Origin: Candidatus Lambdaproteobacteria bacterium RIFOXYD2_FULL_56_26
GTDB taxonomy: Bacteria; SAR324; XYD2-FULL-50-16
Assembly: GCA_001783715.1 (NCBI GenBank)
Contig: MFNF01000057.1
Coordinates: 62,001-126,000, forward strand
Length of the DNA: 64,000 nt
Reading direction: 5' to 3'
In this document: piece after piece, positions 45,343 to 55,867 of the stretch
Numbering within the stretch: position 1 is the stretch's first letter
How the letters are laid out: every line of letters begins with the position of its first letter
Program-made: the position numbers and the translations under genes
Notes under the pieces: generated by a model
Databases searched by the model: none
The model's input: only the letters and a program-made list of their open reading frames with translations
What the model was told of the DNA's origin: nothing

Positions 45343-46215
45343 TCATCCCTTGACCGCCCCTTGGGTGAGCCCGGCGATGATCTGTTTTTGGAAAACCAAA
45401 AAGGCCAAGACTACCGGCAAACTGGCGATCATCGAGCCAGCCATCAGGTGGGCTGTGTCCACCCCCGAATGGGAGGCCCGATAAAAGGCGATGCCCAAGG
45501 GCAGGGTGCGCATTTGGTCGGAACTGGTGAGGATCAAGGGATGGACATAAGAGTTCCAGCTGACCAAAAGGCTGTGTATCGCCACCACCGAAAGAGCTGG
45601 ACGGCACAAGGGCAGGATCAGGGTAAAAAAGATCCGTAGGTCCGAAGCCCCTTCGAGTCTGGCCGCCTCCTCCAGTTCTTTGGGCAGACTGAGCATGTAT
45701 TGGCGGAGCAAAAAGATCCCGAAGGTCTCGGCCACCATGGGCAGGATCAGGGCCAAGTAGCCGTCGTAAAGCCCCAGCGCCTGGACCAGAACAAAGGTGG
45801 GGACCATCAGGACGGCAGCGGGGATCATCAATTTTACCAGCACCAAAAACACCAACAGCCCTTGGCCCCGGAACTGCCGCCGGGCCAGAGCGTAGGCGGC
45901 CATAGAATCAAAGATCAGGTTTGAAAGGGTCACCCAAAGGCTGACCCAAACCGAGTTGAAGAAATACCGGCCAAAGTTGCCTTGGGTCCAGACCTCCTGG
46001 TAATTCCTCAAGGTCACACTGCTCCAGTCCGGCCAGAGATTGGACAAGGAAAGCTGCGCCTGTGGCCCCAGGAAGCTGGTGACCGCCATCAAGGTCAAGG
46101 GTACCAGGGTCAGCAGCGCCAAGCCCATCAACACAAAGTGCAGGGGCCAGCGGCGGGGAGAAAAGGGCTTGGGGTTCAACTGGCTCTTGGGGTTGTAATA
46201 TGCGATAATTCGCAT
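45343..46215 (-). CDS. sugar-type ABC transporter permease (MalG-like), orphan
   Basis: A 290-residue inner-membrane permease of the carbohydrate (CUT1, MalG) type with about six membrane segments. The EAA loop ELEEAARLEGASDLRIFFTLILP near residue 192 contacts the ATPase. MalG-type permeases work with a MalF-type partner, a binding protein and a MalK-type ATPase, none of which is next to it; the only MalK-like ATPase here is 30 kb away at 14 kb. I chose ATG 46213-46215; a start at 46275 is possible. Confidence 0.85.
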   Translation of the reverse strand: MRIIAYYNPKSQLNPKPFSPRRWPLHFVLMGLALLTLVPLTLMAVTSFLGPQAQLSLSNLWPDWSSVTLRNYQEVWTQGNFGRYFFNSVWVSLWVTLSNLIFDSMAAYALARRQFRGQGLLVFLVLVKLMIPAAVLMVPTFVLVQALGLYDGYLALILPMVAETFGIFLLRQYMLSLPKELEEAARLEGASDLRIFFTLILPLCRPALSVVAIHSLLVSWNSYVHPLILTSSDQMRTLPLGIAFYRASHSGVDTAHLMAGSMIASLPVVLAFLVFQKQIIAGLTQGAVKG

Positions 46216-46546
46216 AATAAAATCTTCCAGTTCCGCTCTTGGTGAATTGCAAAACCTAACCCATTCCTGTAACAATTCTTAGCCAAGTTCAACCCCAATG
46301 GTGAATCCTTGTTTGATTTCCTCCGCAAGGTTTTTTGTGCCGGTACTAAGGTCTTTGGTACCAGTATGGGGAGAAAGACTGGGCCGCCTCTGCCAGATTG
46401 CGTCTTAAGGTTACGAAGTTGGAGCTCGGAAATTGCGGTTTTAAAAAAAGATTGACCTATCTGGTGGGTTATTCTAGCAATCCCGAGATTACTTTAGTTC
46501 ACGCCAAACCGTCCGGCATTGAGGGCGGTAGCTGTACAAAAAGGCA
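46216..46546. other. 331-base divergent region upstream of nqrA
   Basis: No gene is seen. TTGACC (46453-46458) followed after 16 bases by TAGCAA (46475-46480) is a weak candidate promoter for the nqr operon. A GGTAC...GTACC inverted repeat occurs near 46341-46361. The leader before nqrA includes AAAAGGCA close to the ATG. Confidence 0.35.
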
Positions 46547-47890
46547 ATGATAACAATAAAAAAAGGCTTGGACCTGCCCATCAACGGCAAGCCAGCACAA
46601 AAAATCACCCAAGCTCACCCCGTCACCCAGGTTGCCTTGGTTGGGCCCGATTACAACGGCATGATGCCAACCATGGCGGTCGCCGTAGGGGACCGAGTTA
46701 AATTGGGCCAGGAAGTCTTCCGGGACAAAAAGAACCCTGGGGTCATTTACACCGCCCCTGGTGCCGGAACGGTCAAAGAGATCAACCGTGGGGACAAGCG
46801 GGTATTGCAAAGTCTGGTGATCGAGCTGGACGGCAATGAAGCGGTGTCCTTCGAGACCTGTCCCTTGGCCGACTTCGACCGGTTGAGCGCCGAACAGATT
46901 CGGACCAACCTGGTGGCCTCGGGGCTTTGGACCGCCTTTCGGACTAGGCCCTTTTCCAAGGTCCCCCATGTAGGTTCCAGCCCGTCCTCCATTTTTGTCA
47001 CCGCCATGGACACCGACCCCTTCCGGGTGGACCCGGCAGTGGTGTTGGCCGAACATTCCGAAGCCTTCAACGCCGGGCTCAACCTCCTGTGCAAGCTGAC
47101 CGAAGGCCGAGTGTATCTGTGCAAGGAGACGGATTCCAACATCCCCAGCGGGCACAACAAAAAGATTTTTTTGGCCGAATTCGCCGGTCCTCACCCGGCG
47201 GGGCTCGCAGGCACGCACATCCATTTCCTGGACCCGGTCCATGCCCACAAAACGGTCTGGTCGATCAATTTCCAGGACGTGGTCGCCTTCGCCAAGCTCT
47301 TTGAAACCGGGAAACTGTTTGTGGAACGGGTGGTGGCTTTGGGCGGCGCTCCGGTGATCATGCCCCGGCTGCTCAAAACCAGACTGGGCGCAAATCTGAA
47401 CGAACTGACCGAAGGGGAGTTGCGCAAGGGCAACAACCGGGTCGTTTCCGGTTCCGTGTTCTGGGGCCGCAACGCAGTTGCACCCTTCAATTTCCTGGGC
47501 CGGTACCACCAGAACCTTTCGATCCTGGCCGAAGGTACGGAGCGGGACTTCTTGGGCTGGCTCAAACCGGGGATGGACAAGTTTTCCATCAAACGGGTGT
47601 TCCAATCTGCCCTTAACCCCAGGGCGACCTTCGACTTCACCACCAGCACCGGCGGCTCCAAGCGGGCCATGGTCCCGATCGGGGCCTTTAACGCCGTGAT
47701 GCCCCTCGACATCCAACCGGTCCACCTGCTTCGCAACCTGATCATGGGCGATACCGACACCGCCCAGCTTTTGGGTGCCCTGGAGCTGGACGAAGAGGAC
47801 TTGGGCCTTTGCACCTTTGTTTGTACCGGTAAGTACGAATACGGTACCATCCTTCGCAAGAACCTGACCCTTATCGAGAAGGAAGGCTAG
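46547..47890 (+). CDS. nqrA: Na+-translocating NADH:quinone reductase subunit A
   Basis: A 447-residue subunit of Na+-NQR, the respiratory complex that oxidises NADH, reduces ubiquinone and pumps Na+. NqrA is the peripheral cytoplasmic subunit linked to quinone binding. [12 protein letters not shown] at the N-terminus, [18 protein letters not shown] and [19 protein letters not shown] are family landmarks, and the length is typical. It heads the nqrABCDEF-apbE-nqrM operon, and its stop touches the nqrB start. Confidence 0.96.
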   Translation: MITIKKGLDLPINGKPAQKITQAHPVTQVALVGPDYNGMMPTMAVAVGDRVKLGQEVFRDKKNPGVIYTAPGAGTVKEINRGDKRVLQSLVIELDGNEAVSFETCPLADFDRLSAEQIRTNLVASGLWTAFRTRPFSKVPHVGSSPSSIFVTAMDTDPFRVDPAVVLAEHSEAFNAGLNLLCKLTEGRVYLCKETDSNIPSGHNKKIFLAEFAGPHPAGLAGTHIHFLDPVHAHKTVWSINFQDVVAFAKLFETGKLFVERVVALGGAPVIMPRLLKTRLGANLNELTEGELRKGNNRVVSGSVFWGRNAVAPFNFLGRYHQNLSILAEGTERDFLGWLKPGMDKFSIKRVFQSALNPRATFDFTTSTGGSKRAMVPIGAFNAVMPLDIQPVHLLRNLIMGDTDTAQLLGALELDEEDLGLCTFVCTGKYEYGTILRKNLTLIEKEG

Positions 47891-49099
47891 ATGAAACCCC
47901 TACGCAGCCTTTTAGACAAGCTTCACCCCCTGTTTGTACATGGTGGTAAGCTGGAGAAATTTTACGCCCTCTACGAGATGGCGGACACCTTCTTGTTTAC
48001 CCCTGGGGAGACCACCAAAGGCGGGACCCAGGTTCGGGACGCAATGGACCTCAAGCGGATGATGATCACCGTGGTGATTGCCCTGCAACCGGTTCTGATC
48101 TGGACGGCCTACAACACCGGCTACCAAGCCAACAAGGTGATCGCCGATTTGGCCCTGACGACCCCTGAGGGTTGGCGGGCCGGATTGATCAATTACCTGG
48201 GGATCGGTTTTAATCCCAACAGCATTTTCGCCTGTATCGTTCATGGGTTGCTTTATTTCCTGCCGATCTTCCTGGTGGTGCAGATCGTCGGTGGTTTCTG
48301 GGAAGGGCTTTTTGCTTCGGTCCGGGGCCATGAGATCAACGAAGGATTTTTGGTCACCGGGATGTTGTTCCCCTTGATCCTGCCCCCGACCATGCCCTTG
48401 TGGCAGGTGGCCTTGGGGATCAGTTTCGGGGTGGTGATGGGCAAAGAGGTTTTTGGCGGTACCGGCAAGAACTTTCTCAACCCGGCTCTGGCCGGACGGG
48501 CCTTCCTGTTTTTTGCCTACCCGGCCAGCATTTCTGGAGATTCGGTCTGGGTGGCGGTGGACGGTTACTCCGGTGCTACCGCTTTGAGCCTTGCCGCCTC
48601 CAAGGGCATGGCCGGGGTGGAACAAACCATGACCTGGATGGACGCTTTTATTGGCCGGATTCCCGGTTCGATGGGCGAAACCTCGGCCTTGGCCTGTTTG
48701 ATTGGAGCGGCCATTTTGATCGCTACCGGGGTCGGCAGTTGGCGGATCATGCTCTCGGTTCTGCTGGGCGCTTTGGTGACCAGCACCGTCTTATACGCCA
48801 TCGGTTCAAGCACCAACCCCATGTTTTCGCTGACCCCCGGCTGGCATATCGTGTTGGGTGGCTTTGCCTTCGGTCTGGTCTTTATGGCCACCGATCCGGT
48901 CTCGGCGGCGATGACCGAAAAAGGGCAATGGGTCTATGGAGCCTTGATCGGCTTTATGGTGATCCTGGTTCGGGTGATCAACCCGGCCTTCCCTGAAGGC
49001 ATGATGCTGGCGATTCTTTTTGGCAACGTCTGTGCGCCTTTGATCGATTATTACGTGGTCAAGGCAAACATCCTGCGGAGGAAGGCAAGGAATGTTTGA
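47891..49099 (+). CDS. nqrB: Na+-translocating NADH:quinone reductase subunit B
   Basis: A 402-residue membrane subunit with about ten hydrophobic segments. The covalent FMN site is SGATAL with Thr230, which ApbE flavinylates through a phosphoester link. [20 protein letters not shown] and FMATDPVSA are also conserved. NqrB forms part of the sodium path and binds riboflavin in characterised enzymes. It directly abuts nqrA and overlaps nqrC by 8 bases. Confidence 0.96.
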   Translation: MKPLRSLLDKLHPLFVHGGKLEKFYALYEMADTFLFTPGETTKGGTQVRDAMDLKRMMITVVIALQPVLIWTAYNTGYQANKVIADLALTTPEGWRAGLINYLGIGFNPNSIFACIVHGLLYFLPIFLVVQIVGGFWEGLFASVRGHEINEGFLVTGMLFPLILPPTMPLWQVALGISFGVVMGKEVFGGTGKNFLNPALAGRAFLFFAYPASISGDSVWVAVDGYSGATALSLAASKGMAGVEQTMTWMDAFIGRIPGSMGETSALACLIGAAILIATGVGSWRIMLSVLLGALVTSTVLYAIGSSTNPMFSLTPGWHIVLGGFAFGLVFMATDPVSAAMTEKGQWVYGALIGFMVILVRVINPAFPEGMMLAILFGNVCAPLIDYYVVKANILRRKARNV

Positions 49100-49862
49100 T
49101 AAGGATTCAACAAAAGGAACCATTACCGTAGCGCTGGTTTCCTGCATCGTCGCTTCGGTCTTGGTTTGTTGGGCTACCGTCTCGCTGAGGCCGGCCCAAG
49201 AGGCCAACAAGGCCAAGGACAACAAAAAGAACATTCTCCAGGCCGCAGGGATCTACCAGCCGGGGATGGATGTGGAAGAAGCGTTCAAACAGGTGGAACC
49301 TCGGATGGTGGACTTGGCCAACGGGGTTTTTGTGGACGTGGACACCAAAAACTTTGATGCCAAAAAGGCCGCCAAGGACCCGGCTACTTCGGTAGCCATT
49401 CCCTTGTCCAAGGACATTGCCAAGATCAGGACCAAGGCCAACCAGACCGTGGTTTACCTGATCAAAAAAGATGGACAGCTGGACAGCATCATCCTGCCCA
49501 TCTATGGCAAGGGGCTTTGGTCCACCATGTACGCCTACATGGCGCTGGCCGGAGACGGGACTACGGTCAAAGGGCTGGCGTTTTACGACCACGGCGAGAC
49601 CCCCGGACTGGGTGGCGAGGTGGACAATGCTCGCTGGAAAGCCCTCTGGCCCGGCAAAATGATCTACGACAAGGCCAGCAACCTGATGATCACCGTCATC
49701 AAAGGGCCGGTTGACCCCAACAGTCCCGATGCCAAGCACATGGTGGACGGACTCTCCGGGGCGACCTTGACCACCCGTGGGGTGGACAATTTGATCCGTT
49801 ATTGGATGAGCAACGAGGGTTACGCCCCGTTTCTCAAACACCTAAAAGAACAGGGGGCCTAG
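49092..49862 (+). CDS. nqrC: Na+-translocating NADH:quinone reductase subunit C
   Basis: A 256-residue subunit with one N-terminal membrane anchor (about residues 11-33) and a periplasmic FMN domain. The second covalent FMN site is SGATLTTRG (Thr225 or Thr227), again an ApbE target. [15 protein letters not shown] and [10 protein letters not shown] are typical. It overlaps nqrB by 8 bases and ends 2 bases before nqrD. Confidence 0.96.
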   Translation: MFDKDSTKGTITVALVSCIVASVLVCWATVSLRPAQEANKAKDNKKNILQAAGIYQPGMDVEEAFKQVEPRMVDLANGVFVDVDTKNFDAKKAAKDPATSVAIPLSKDIAKIRTKANQTVVYLIKKDGQLDSIILPIYGKGLWSTMYAYMALAGDGTTVKGLAFYDHGETPGLGGEVDNARWKALWPGKMIYDKASNLMITVIKGPVDPNSPDAKHMVDGLSGATLTTRGVDNLIRYWMSNEGYAPFLKHLKEQGA

Positions 49863-49864
49863 TC

Positions 49865-50494
49865 ATGTCCACGATGAGCAACAAAAGCATCTTTTTAAGG
49901 CCTCTGGCGGCAGACAACCCGGTTTTGATCCAGGTCTTGGGGATCTGTTCCTCCCTGGCGGTGACCAGCAAAATGGAAACTGCCGTGGTGATGACCTTGG
50001 CGTTGATCTTTACTACCACCTTGTCGAACGCCGGGATCTCCGCCTTGCGGAACTACATTCCCAACAGCATTCGGATCATCGTCCAAATGGTGGTCATCGC
50101 CAGTTTGGTGATTGTGGTGGACCAAGTGCTGAAGGCCTACGCCTTTTCGATCAGCAAGCAGCTGTCGGTGTTCGTAGGTTTGATCATCACCAACTGTATT
50201 CTCATGGGCCGAGCCGAGGCCTTTGCCATGAAGTACCCGGTCATCCCCAGCGCCATCGATGGCTTTGGGAACGCTGCCGGGTACGGAATCGTCTTGGTTT
50301 CCGCCGCTTTTGTGCGGGAGCTCATCGGTTCGGGTAAACTTTGGGGCCACAACATTTTGACTCCGATCACCGAAGGCGGCTGGTACCAAACCAACGGTTT
50401 CCTGCTTTTGCCTCCTTCGGGCTTTTTCTTCATCGCTTTTTTTATCTGGGCTTTAAAAACCTGGAAGAAAGAGCTGGTTGACCACAACGGCTAA
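49865..50494 (+). CDS. nqrD: Na+-translocating NADH:quinone reductase subunit D
   Basis: A 209-residue integral membrane subunit with about six helices. NqrD and NqrE are inverted-topology homologues, and their cysteines hold an intramembrane iron-sulfur centre; the relevant cysteine regions are GICSSLAVT near residue 29 and [12 protein letters not shown] near 112. Start ATG 49865 lies just after the nqrC stop and fits the family N-terminus better than an in-frame start at 49802. Confidence 0.96.
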   Translation: MSTMSNKSIFLRPLAADNPVLIQVLGICSSLAVTSKMETAVVMTLALIFTTTLSNAGISALRNYIPNSIRIIVQMVVIASLVIVVDQVLKAYAFSISKQLSVFVGLIITNCILMGRAEAFAMKYPVIPSAIDGFGNAAGYGIVLVSAAFVRELIGSGKLWGHNILTPITEGGWYQTNGFLLLPPSGFFFIAFFIWALKTWKKELVDHNG

Positions 50495-50521
50495 ACCCAA
50501 GACCTCAGGACGGGAATATCC

Positions 50522-51133
50522 ATGTTGGAACATTATCTTAGCCTTTTGATCAAATCGATCTTTATCGAAAACATGGCCCTGGCGTTTTTCTTGGGCATGT
50601 GTACCTTTTTGGCGGTTTCCAAAAAAGTGGAAACTGCCTTGGGTCTCGGGGTGTCGGTCACGGCGGTACAGGTTTTGACCGTACCGGTAAACAACCTGCT
50701 TTACCAACATGTCCTCAAGGAAGGAGCGTTGGCCTGGGCGGGGCTGCCGGAAGTGGACTTGAGCTTCTTGGGCTTTATCTCCTACATCGGGGTGATTGCG
50801 GCGATCGTACAGATCCTTGAGATGACCTTGGACAAATATGTGCCCTCGCTTTACAACGCCTTGGGAATCTTCCTGCCCCTGATCACGGTGAACTGCGCCA
50901 TTATGGCCGGTTCGCTGTTTATGGTGGAACGGGATTACGACTTTGGTGAGTCGGTAGTTTACGGCTTCGGCTCCGGCTTTGGTTGGGCCTTGGCGATTGT
51001 AGTGATGGCCGGGGTTCGGGAAAAGCTGAAGTACTCGGATGTTCCCGATGGGCTCAAGGGCATCGGGATCACCTCCATTACCGCCGGACTGATGGCCATG
51101 GCCTTTATGTGTTTTTCCGGGATTCAGCTGTAA
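50522..51133 (+). CDS. nqrE: Na+-translocating NADH:quinone reductase subunit E
   Basis: A 203-residue membrane subunit, partner of NqrD around the intramembrane iron-sulfur centre (Cys in [14 protein letters not shown] near residue 26 and in [12 protein letters not shown] near 120). It has about six membrane helices. It starts 27 bases after nqrD and lies 66 bases before nqrF. Confidence 0.96.
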   Translation: MLEHYLSLLIKSIFIENMALAFFLGMCTFLAVSKKVETALGLGVSVTAVQVLTVPVNNLLYQHVLKEGALAWAGLPEVDLSFLGFISYIGVIAAIVQILEMTLDKYVPSLYNALGIFLPLITVNCAIMAGSLFMVERDYDFGESVVYGFGSGFGWALAIVVMAGVREKLKYSDVPDGLKGIGITSITAGLMAMAFMCFSGIQL

Positions 51134-51199
51134 CCACCGACCCCTCTTTAGTTAATCCAACGGCTCCTGCACAAGGGGCCGCTCGAACCTAACGGCATT

Positions 51200-52420
51200 A
51201 TGAGTCTTATCCTTCTAGGCGTGTTTATGTTCACCGTGGTGGTTTTAAGCCTCGTGGTGGTCATCCTCGCTGCCAAGTCCAAGCTGGTCGCCGAAGGCGA
51301 CGTGCAAATCGAGGTCAATGGACCTGACCATGTAGTTGTTGTCTCCCCCGGCCAAAAGCTGTTGGGGGCATTGGCGGAAAAAAAGATCTTTTTGTCCAGC
51401 GCCTGCGGCGGCGGCGGTACCTGCGGCCAGTGCCGGGTGCACGTCAGTGAAGGTGGCGGAGACATTTTGCCTACCGAACTCTCCCTGATCACCAAAAAGG
51501 AAGCTCGGGCGGGTGCTAGGTTGGCCTGCCAAGTGGCGGTCAAACGGGACATGAAAATTGAGGTGCCCCACGAGATGTTGGGGGTCAAAAAGTGGCAGTG
51601 CAAGGTGCGCAGCAACCACAACGTGGCCACCTTCATCAAGGAATTGGTCTTGGAGCTGCCCGAAGGTGAACATGTGGACTTCCGGGCCGGTGGGTACATC
51701 CAGATCGAATGCCCCCCCCATGAAGCGGACTTCAAAAACTTCGCCATCGAACCGGAATACCGGTCCGACTGGGACAAGTTCAACATTTGGCAGTACAAGT
51801 CGGTGGTGACCGAAGAGGTGATCCGGGCCTACTCCATGGCCAGCTATCCCCTGGAGAAAGGCATCATCATGCTCAACGTGCGGATCGCTACCCCGCCGCC
51901 CAAGACCACCCTGCCTCCCGGCAAGATGTCTTCTTACATCTTTAACCTCAAGCCGGGGGACCAGGTGGTGATCTCCGGTCCTTACGGCGAGTTTTTTGCC
52001 AAAGAGACCCAAAATGAGATGGTCTTCATCGGTGGTGGTGCCGGGATGGCTCCGATGCGGAGCCACATCTTTGACCAACTCCGCAGGCTCAACAGCAAAC
52101 GGAAGATGAGCTTTTGGTACGGAGCCAGGAGCCTCAAGGAGTTGTTCTACGAAGAGGACTACAACACCTTGGCCAAGGAACACCCCAACTTTACTTGGAA
52201 TATCGCTTTGTCCGACCCTTTGCCCGAGGACAACTGGACCGGGCTCAAGGGCTTCATCCACAACGTGCTCTTTGAGCAATACCTCAAAAATCATCCAGCT
52301 CCAGAGGATTGCGAGTATTACCTCTGCGGTCCGCCGATGATGATCAAGGCGGTGATCGACATGTTGCACCACTTGGGTGTCGAGGATGACAACATCCTGC
52401 TCGATGACTTTGGTGGTTAG
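51200..52420 (+). CDS. nqrF: Na+-translocating NADH:quinone reductase subunit F
   Basis: A 406-residue NADH-oxidising subunit. One N-terminal membrane helix (about residues 4-25) precedes a ferredoxin-like domain with [2Fe-2S] cysteines 69, 75, 78 and 110 ([10 protein letters not shown] plus LACQ). The FAD domain has RAYSMASYP, and the NADH domain has [12 protein letters not shown] and [12 protein letters not shown]. It passes electrons from NADH through FAD and the cluster to NqrD/E. Its end overlaps the proposed apbE start, and a terminator-like hairpin follows 7 bases after the stop. Confidence 0.97.
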   Translation: MSLILLGVFMFTVVVLSLVVVILAAKSKLVAEGDVQIEVNGPDHVVVVSPGQKLLGALAEKKIFLSSACGGGGTCGQCRVHVSEGGGDILPTELSLITKKEARAGARLACQVAVKRDMKIEVPHEMLGVKKWQCKVRSNHNVATFIKELVLELPEGEHVDFRAGGYIQIECPPHEADFKNFAIEPEYRSDWDKFNIWQYKSVVTEEVIRAYSMASYPLEKGIIMLNVRIATPPPKTTLPPGKMSSYIFNLKPGDQVVISGPYGEFFAKETQNEMVFIGGGAGMAPMRSHIFDQLRRLNSKRKMSFWYGARSLKELFYEEDYNTLAKEHPNFTWNIALSDPLPEDNWTGLKGFIHNVLFEQYLKNHPAPEDCEYYLCGPPMMIKAVIDMLHHLGVEDDNILLDDFGG

Positions 52421-53459
52421 TCTCAAGAGGCCCCTGTTTTGGGGCCTTTTTTGCTTGGCCCTCCTGAGTGGCTGCATCAAAGGAGAAGTCCAGCCAGTGG
52501 CCCTTTCGGGGGAAACCATGGGGGCGGGTTACCATGTCAAGTACCTGCCTGTTGAAGGTGCACCGGAACCCGGGGAGGTGCAAAGGCTGATTGAGCTTCT
52601 TTTGAGCAGCTTGGACTCCAAGATGTCCACCTACAAGGAAGGCACCGAGCTGGCCGAGTTCAACCGGCAAACCAGCACCAAACCTTTTGCAGTTAGCCCC
52701 GAAACCTTGGAGGTCCTTTCCGAAGCGATTTGGATCGGCAAACGTTCCGGCGGGGCGCTGGACGTAACGGTGCTGCCGTTGGTGGAGCTTTGGGGATTTG
52801 GGAAAAACAAGGGCCAAGACACCTCCACTTTGCCGACCTCAGAGCAAATCAAGGCCGCCCAAGCCAAACTGGGACTGGATCAGCTGGTCCTGGACCCCAA
52901 GGGTTTGACCTTGACCAAAAAAAATCCGGCTCTCCAGATCGACTTCTCTGCCATTGCCCCCGGCTTTGCTGCCGACCAGATTGCCGAACTGCTCGACCTG
53001 TTTGAGCTGAAAAATCACATGGTTGAAGTCGGCGGAGAGGTCCGGGCCGAAGGCACCAGGGGAAACGGGGAGCCTTGGCGGATCGGGATCGAACAGCCCC
53101 TGGCCGAGGCGGGGAAGATCGAGTTGGTGGTGGAGCTGAAAAACCAGTCTTTGGCCACCAGCGGGGATTACCGGAATTATTATGAAAAGGACGGGAAACG
53201 TTATTCCCACACCTTGGACCCCAAAACTGGACGGCCCATCGACCACAAGCTGGCCAGCGTCAGCGTGGTGACCCCCAGCTGCATGTCCGCCGACGGCTGG
53301 GCGACCGCCCTCAACGTGTTGGGTGAGGAACAAGGTTTTGCCCTGGCCCAAAAGGAAGGTCTGGCGGCCTTTTTTATCTACCGGGATGGGGAAGGCTTCA
53401 AAACCAAGGCGACCCCGGCCTTTTTGGCCCTGCAAAAGGGACCTCAGCCCAAACCTTAG
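52404..53459 (+). CDS. apbE: FMN transferase ApbE (flavin attachment to NqrB/NqrC), lipoprotein
   Basis: A 351-residue periplasmic lipoprotein: basic start, hydrophobic core and lipobox LLSGC. ApbE transfers FMN from FAD to the SGAT threonines of NqrB and Nqr[13 protein letters not shown] near the mature start, [55 protein letters not shown] and [11 protein letters not shown] are family signatures, the last with metal and FAD contacts. Its start is uncertain: ATG 52404 (overlapping nqrF) gives a good signal peptide, and ATG 52377 or 52389 are possible. The signal-peptide codons coincide with a terminator-like hairpin. Confidence 0.93.
   Translation: MTLVVSLKRPLFWGLFCLALLSGCIKGEVQPVALSGETMGAGYHVKYLPVEGAPEPGEVQRLIELLLSSLDSKMSTYKEGTELAEFNRQTSTKPFAVSPETLEVLSEAIWIGKRSGGALDVTVLPLVELWGFGKNKGQDTSTLPTSEQIKAAQAKLGLDQLVLDPKGLTLTKKNPALQIDFSAIAPGFAADQIAELLDLFELKNHMVEVGGEVRAEGTRGNGEPWRIGIEQPLAEAGKIELVVELKNQSLATSGDYRNYYEKDGKRYSHTLDPKTGRPIDHKLASVSVVTPSCMSADGWATALNVLGEEQGFALAQKEGLAAFFIYRDGEGFKTKATPAFLALQKGPQPKP
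52428..52452 (+). terminator. terminator-like hairpin inside the 5' coding part of apbE
   Basis: AGGCCCC (52428-52434), loop TGTTTT, GGGGCCT (52441-52447), then TTTTT. By sequence it is a standard Rho-independent terminator 7 bases after nqrF, yet it also encodes residues [10 protein letters not shown] of the ApbE signal peptide. It may reduce apbE-nqrM expression relative to nqrABCDEF. Confidence 0.65.
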
Positions 53460-53524
53460 CAGCCGAGATTACGGCAAAAAAAGGCAATCCAAGATAGAAT
53501 CGGGGGAAACCTCAGGAGAGAAAC

Positions 53525-53764
53525 ATGGTGCAATTGGCGGCAACGATAGTGGTTTTTGGCCTGGCCATCTTGGGCATGTCGGTCGGGGTAATCCTGATGG
53601 GCAAGAGCATGAAGGGCAGCTGCGGGGGGATTTCCTGCGGGGTGGACGAAGGCAAGATCAGCGGCTGTAACTTTTGCGCCAATCCCGAAGAAGAGAAGCA
53701 GGCCTGTGAACGGCGCAAGGCCAGAATGGCAGCAGCCGCCGAAGCGGAAGGCGAAGAAGCCTAG
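53525..53764 (+). CDS. nqrM: Na+-NQR maturation factor NqrM
   Basis: A 79-residue protein with one N-terminal membrane helix (about residues 5-25) and a conserved KSMKGSCGGISC motif followed by further cysteines (33, 38, 48, 51, 61), then a charged tail. This is the layout of NqrM, needed to deliver iron to the NqrD/NqrE centre. It sits after apbE at the end of the nqr operon, its usual place. CAGGAGAG precedes the ATG. Its stop overlaps the stop of the convergent gene at the sequence CTAG. Confidence 0.9.
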   Translation: MVQLAATIVVFGLAILGMSVGVILMGKSMKGSCGGISCGVDEGKISGCNFCANPEEEKQACERRKARMAAAAEAEGEEA

Positions 53765-54327
53765 CTTTGCAGCCAATGGTTGAGCTTGTCCCAAAAGCTC
53801 AGGTGCAGGTCCGAACGGGTGGATAGGAGCCGTTTTTCGTTTCCGTCCACCGCCAGCCAAGCGCTTTGCAGCTTGAGGGTAGCGGAGGGGGCGAAGTTCG
53901 ACTTTTGACCGGTGACCTGGGAAACCAAGCCCTTAAAATCGATTTCTTGCAAGACGGCTCCTGTAGGTTTGGGTTGAGAACATGCAAATTCAATGGCCTT
54001 GAGCAATTCCGCTGGTTCTTCCCCCAGGTCCAGCCGACCAAAGGAGCCTTCCACCGACAAGGCCAATTCCTGGGCCTCCAGATTTCCCGAAAGCAAGATC
54101 AAGGGGACCGGCGGACGTTGGTTTAAAGTCTCCAACAGGTCTTGGGCCAAGGCTTGGTCGTACCCTTCGATGCACCAGACCAGGGCATCAAAGCTCTGGG
54201 CTTCCAACAGTTCCTTGACCTTGAGCCTGCCTCGGGCTTCAAAGGTCGCAAAGCCGTAGTCACGCATCCGTTCGAGCAGGTCGGCAGGAAAGTCTAGGGC
54301 TGAAATCAACAACAGTTTCAGGTTCAT
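53761..54327 (-). CDS. degenerate receiver-like protein of unknown function
   Basis: A 188-residue protein. The first 110 residues have the alternating strand/helix pattern of a receiver (LKLLLISALDFPADLLERM, FDALVWCIEGYDQAL, VPLILLSGN), but the acidic pocket and the phospho-acceptor Asp are not evident, so it would be a pseudo-receiver at most. The last 65 residues contain FAPSATLKLQSAWLAVDG and a Trp-rich end. No family is certain. It is convergent with nqrM. Confidence 0.6.
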   Translation of the reverse strand: MNLKLLLISALDFPADLLERMRDYGFATFEARGRLKVKELLEAQSFDALVWCIEGYDQALAQDLLETLNQRPPVPLILLSGNLEAQELALSVEGSFGRLDLGEEPAELLKAIEFACSQPKPTGAVLQEIDFKGLVSQVTGQKSNFAPSATLKLQSAWLAVDGNEKRLLSTRSDLHLSFWDKLNHWLQS

Positions 54328-54338
54328 CTGGGAACTTC

Positions 54339-54390
54339 GGTTTACAGGTTCTCTGGGCTGTTCTAACAGATGCAGGGGCTCCTGTAAACC
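54339..54390. repeat. nested inverted repeat between divergent genes
   Basis: GGTTTACAGG (54339-54348) and CCTGTAAACC (54381-54390) are perfect 10-base inverted arms. Between them lies a second palindrome, CTGTT-CT-AACAG (54358-54369). It lies 11 bases upstream of the receiver-like gene (minus) and 86 bases before the pseudouridine synthase gene (plus). It could be an operator, an RNA structure or a small mobile-element relic. Confidence 0.6.
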
Positions 54391-54476
54391 AAGGCCTTGG
54401 TCTTGCCGGACAAAACTCCGGGGGCCGCCGATTTGTTGGCCAATAAACCGATTAAAGCAAGGACCAAGCCAGGGTT

Positions 54477-55445
54477 ATGCAACAGTTCCGTTATGTCCGG
54501 CACCAAAAGAAGATAGAGTCGATCCTGGAGTTCCTGTGCCGCCGTTTCCCCTACCAGGACGGCCCCGGATGGACCCAGGCGATCGAATCGGGAGTGATCA
54601 CCTTAGACGGCCAGCCCACTCGACCCCAGGCCCGGCTGGAAAACGGCCAGACCATCGGCTACGAACGGGAACGGGCCTCGGAGCCCCCCATTGACCGGAG
54701 CTTCCGCATCCTCTACCAAGACCCCTCCTTGTTGGTGGTCGAAAAAAACGGCAACATCCCCATTGTGGAGTCCGGGCGGTACTACAAAAACACCTTGATC
54801 GAGGTGCTCAAAGAGGAATTGGGTTTCGAGAAACTCTTCCAGGTCCACCGGTTGGACAAGGAGACCTCCGGGGTGCTGGTGGTCGCCAAGTCGGCCTCCG
54901 TGGCGACGGTCTTGGGCGACCAGTTTGCCGCCGGGTCGCCACACAAGATCTACCAAGCGGTCCTGGTCGGGGAAATGGCTACGGAAGAGGTGTTCGTGGA
55001 CCAGCCGATCGGCAAGGTGAAACCCCTGGACGAAGGAACCGTGCGGGTTAGGCAGGTCATTGATCCCCAAGGCAAACCCAGCCAAAGCCGTTTTCGACGG
55101 ATCAAGGCCCAAGGAGGCTTGAGTTTGGTGGAAGTGGAATTGATGACCGGAAGGACCCACCAGATCAGGGTTCATGCCGAGTGGCTCGGGCTGCCGGTTT
55201 TGGGGGACAAGCTTTATGGGCAAAAGGACGAGCGGTTTTTGGCGCTCTACAAGGGCGAAGCGGAGCCGGAGTTTCCTCCCTTTGGGAGGATCGACCGGCA
55301 GCTTCTCCATGCCAGTCGCCTGAACTTCAACCATCCCGTGACCGGGGAGCCAGTGGCCTTTGAAAGCCCCTGTGCCCCCTTTTTTGCCCCTTACCCGGCG
55401 GTGGCCCCGCTGTTTGCGGCGGAAGAAAACCCTACAGAGGCTTGA
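54477..55445 (+). CDS. RluA-family pseudouridine synthase
   Basis: A 322-residue enzyme that isomerises uridine to pseudouridine in rRNA or tRNA. The catalytic Asp127 is in VHRLDKETSGVLVVAKS, the RluA-type motif II. GRTHQIRVHAEWLGLPVLGDKLYG near residue 224 is motif III (cited by position). A short N-terminal S4-like region covers about residues 10-65 (WTQAIESGVITLDGQP). The specific target cannot be told. It overlaps the convergent small membrane-protein gene by 14 bases. Confidence 0.93.
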   Translation: MQQFRYVRHQKKIESILEFLCRRFPYQDGPGWTQAIESGVITLDGQPTRPQARLENGQTIGYERERASEPPIDRSFRILYQDPSLLVVEKNGNIPIVESGRYYKNTLIEVLKEELGFEKLFQVHRLDKETSGVLVVAKSASVATVLGDQFAAGSPHKIYQAVLVGEMATEEVFVDQPIGKVKPLDEGTVRVRQVIDPQGKPSQSRFRRIKAQGGLSLVEVELMTGRTHQIRVHAEWLGLPVLGDKLYGQKDERFLALYKGEAEPEFPPFGRIDRQLLHASRLNFNHPVTGEPVAFESPCAPFFAPYPAVAPLFAAEENPTEA

Positions 55446-55644
55446 GCATCAACAGTTCCCAGCCAAAGGCAAACAGGGCCAAGCCGGGGATGATGTAATA
55501 AAACCGAAGTTTGTCGGGACGTTTGGGGGCCAGGGCCAAGCGGTACAGGTTGCGCAGGTCGATGCCTACCATCACAAGGCCGGCCACCAAGAGCAATTGG
55601 GGCAGCCCCGCAATGGCGGCGAGGGTCGGTAAAAGATTGTCCAT
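55432..55644 (-). CDS. small membrane protein of unknown function
   Basis: A 70-residue protein with two hydrophobic segments (about residues 6-26 and 51-68) separated by a basic loop (RLALAPKRPDKLRFYY). No family is recognised. The coding ends overlap rluA-family gene ends tail to tail. It could be genuine, since both helices and loop charges make sense, but no independent evidence is visible. Confidence 0.45.
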   Translation of the reverse strand: MDNLLPTLAAIAGLPQLLLVAGLVMVGIDLRNLYRLALAPKRPDKLRFYYIIPGLALFAFGWELLMLKPL

Positions 55645-55867
55645 CGGTGTTTTTTGGGGGGGTTAAGGGTCAACCAGGGCAGGTTAAGGCCTAAAGTGGA
55701 GTTTGGCAATCCTTTGCCTTCACCTTTCCCTTCTCCTTGGAGTGGCCCGATTCTTGTACCGCAAACCCCAGGCGGGAGCCCCTGGCCAGACCCCCGACCC
55801 GAAAAAAACGTTGGCCGAAGGCCCCCAGCGGCGGTGCCGACCTCCATGGAGTTGAGGAGCAAAAGAC

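Noticed and set aside
46341-46361. GGTAC...GTACC inverted repeat considered as an operator or terminator for nqr
   Set aside because: Only five-base arms and no T-tract or second copy; too weak to call.
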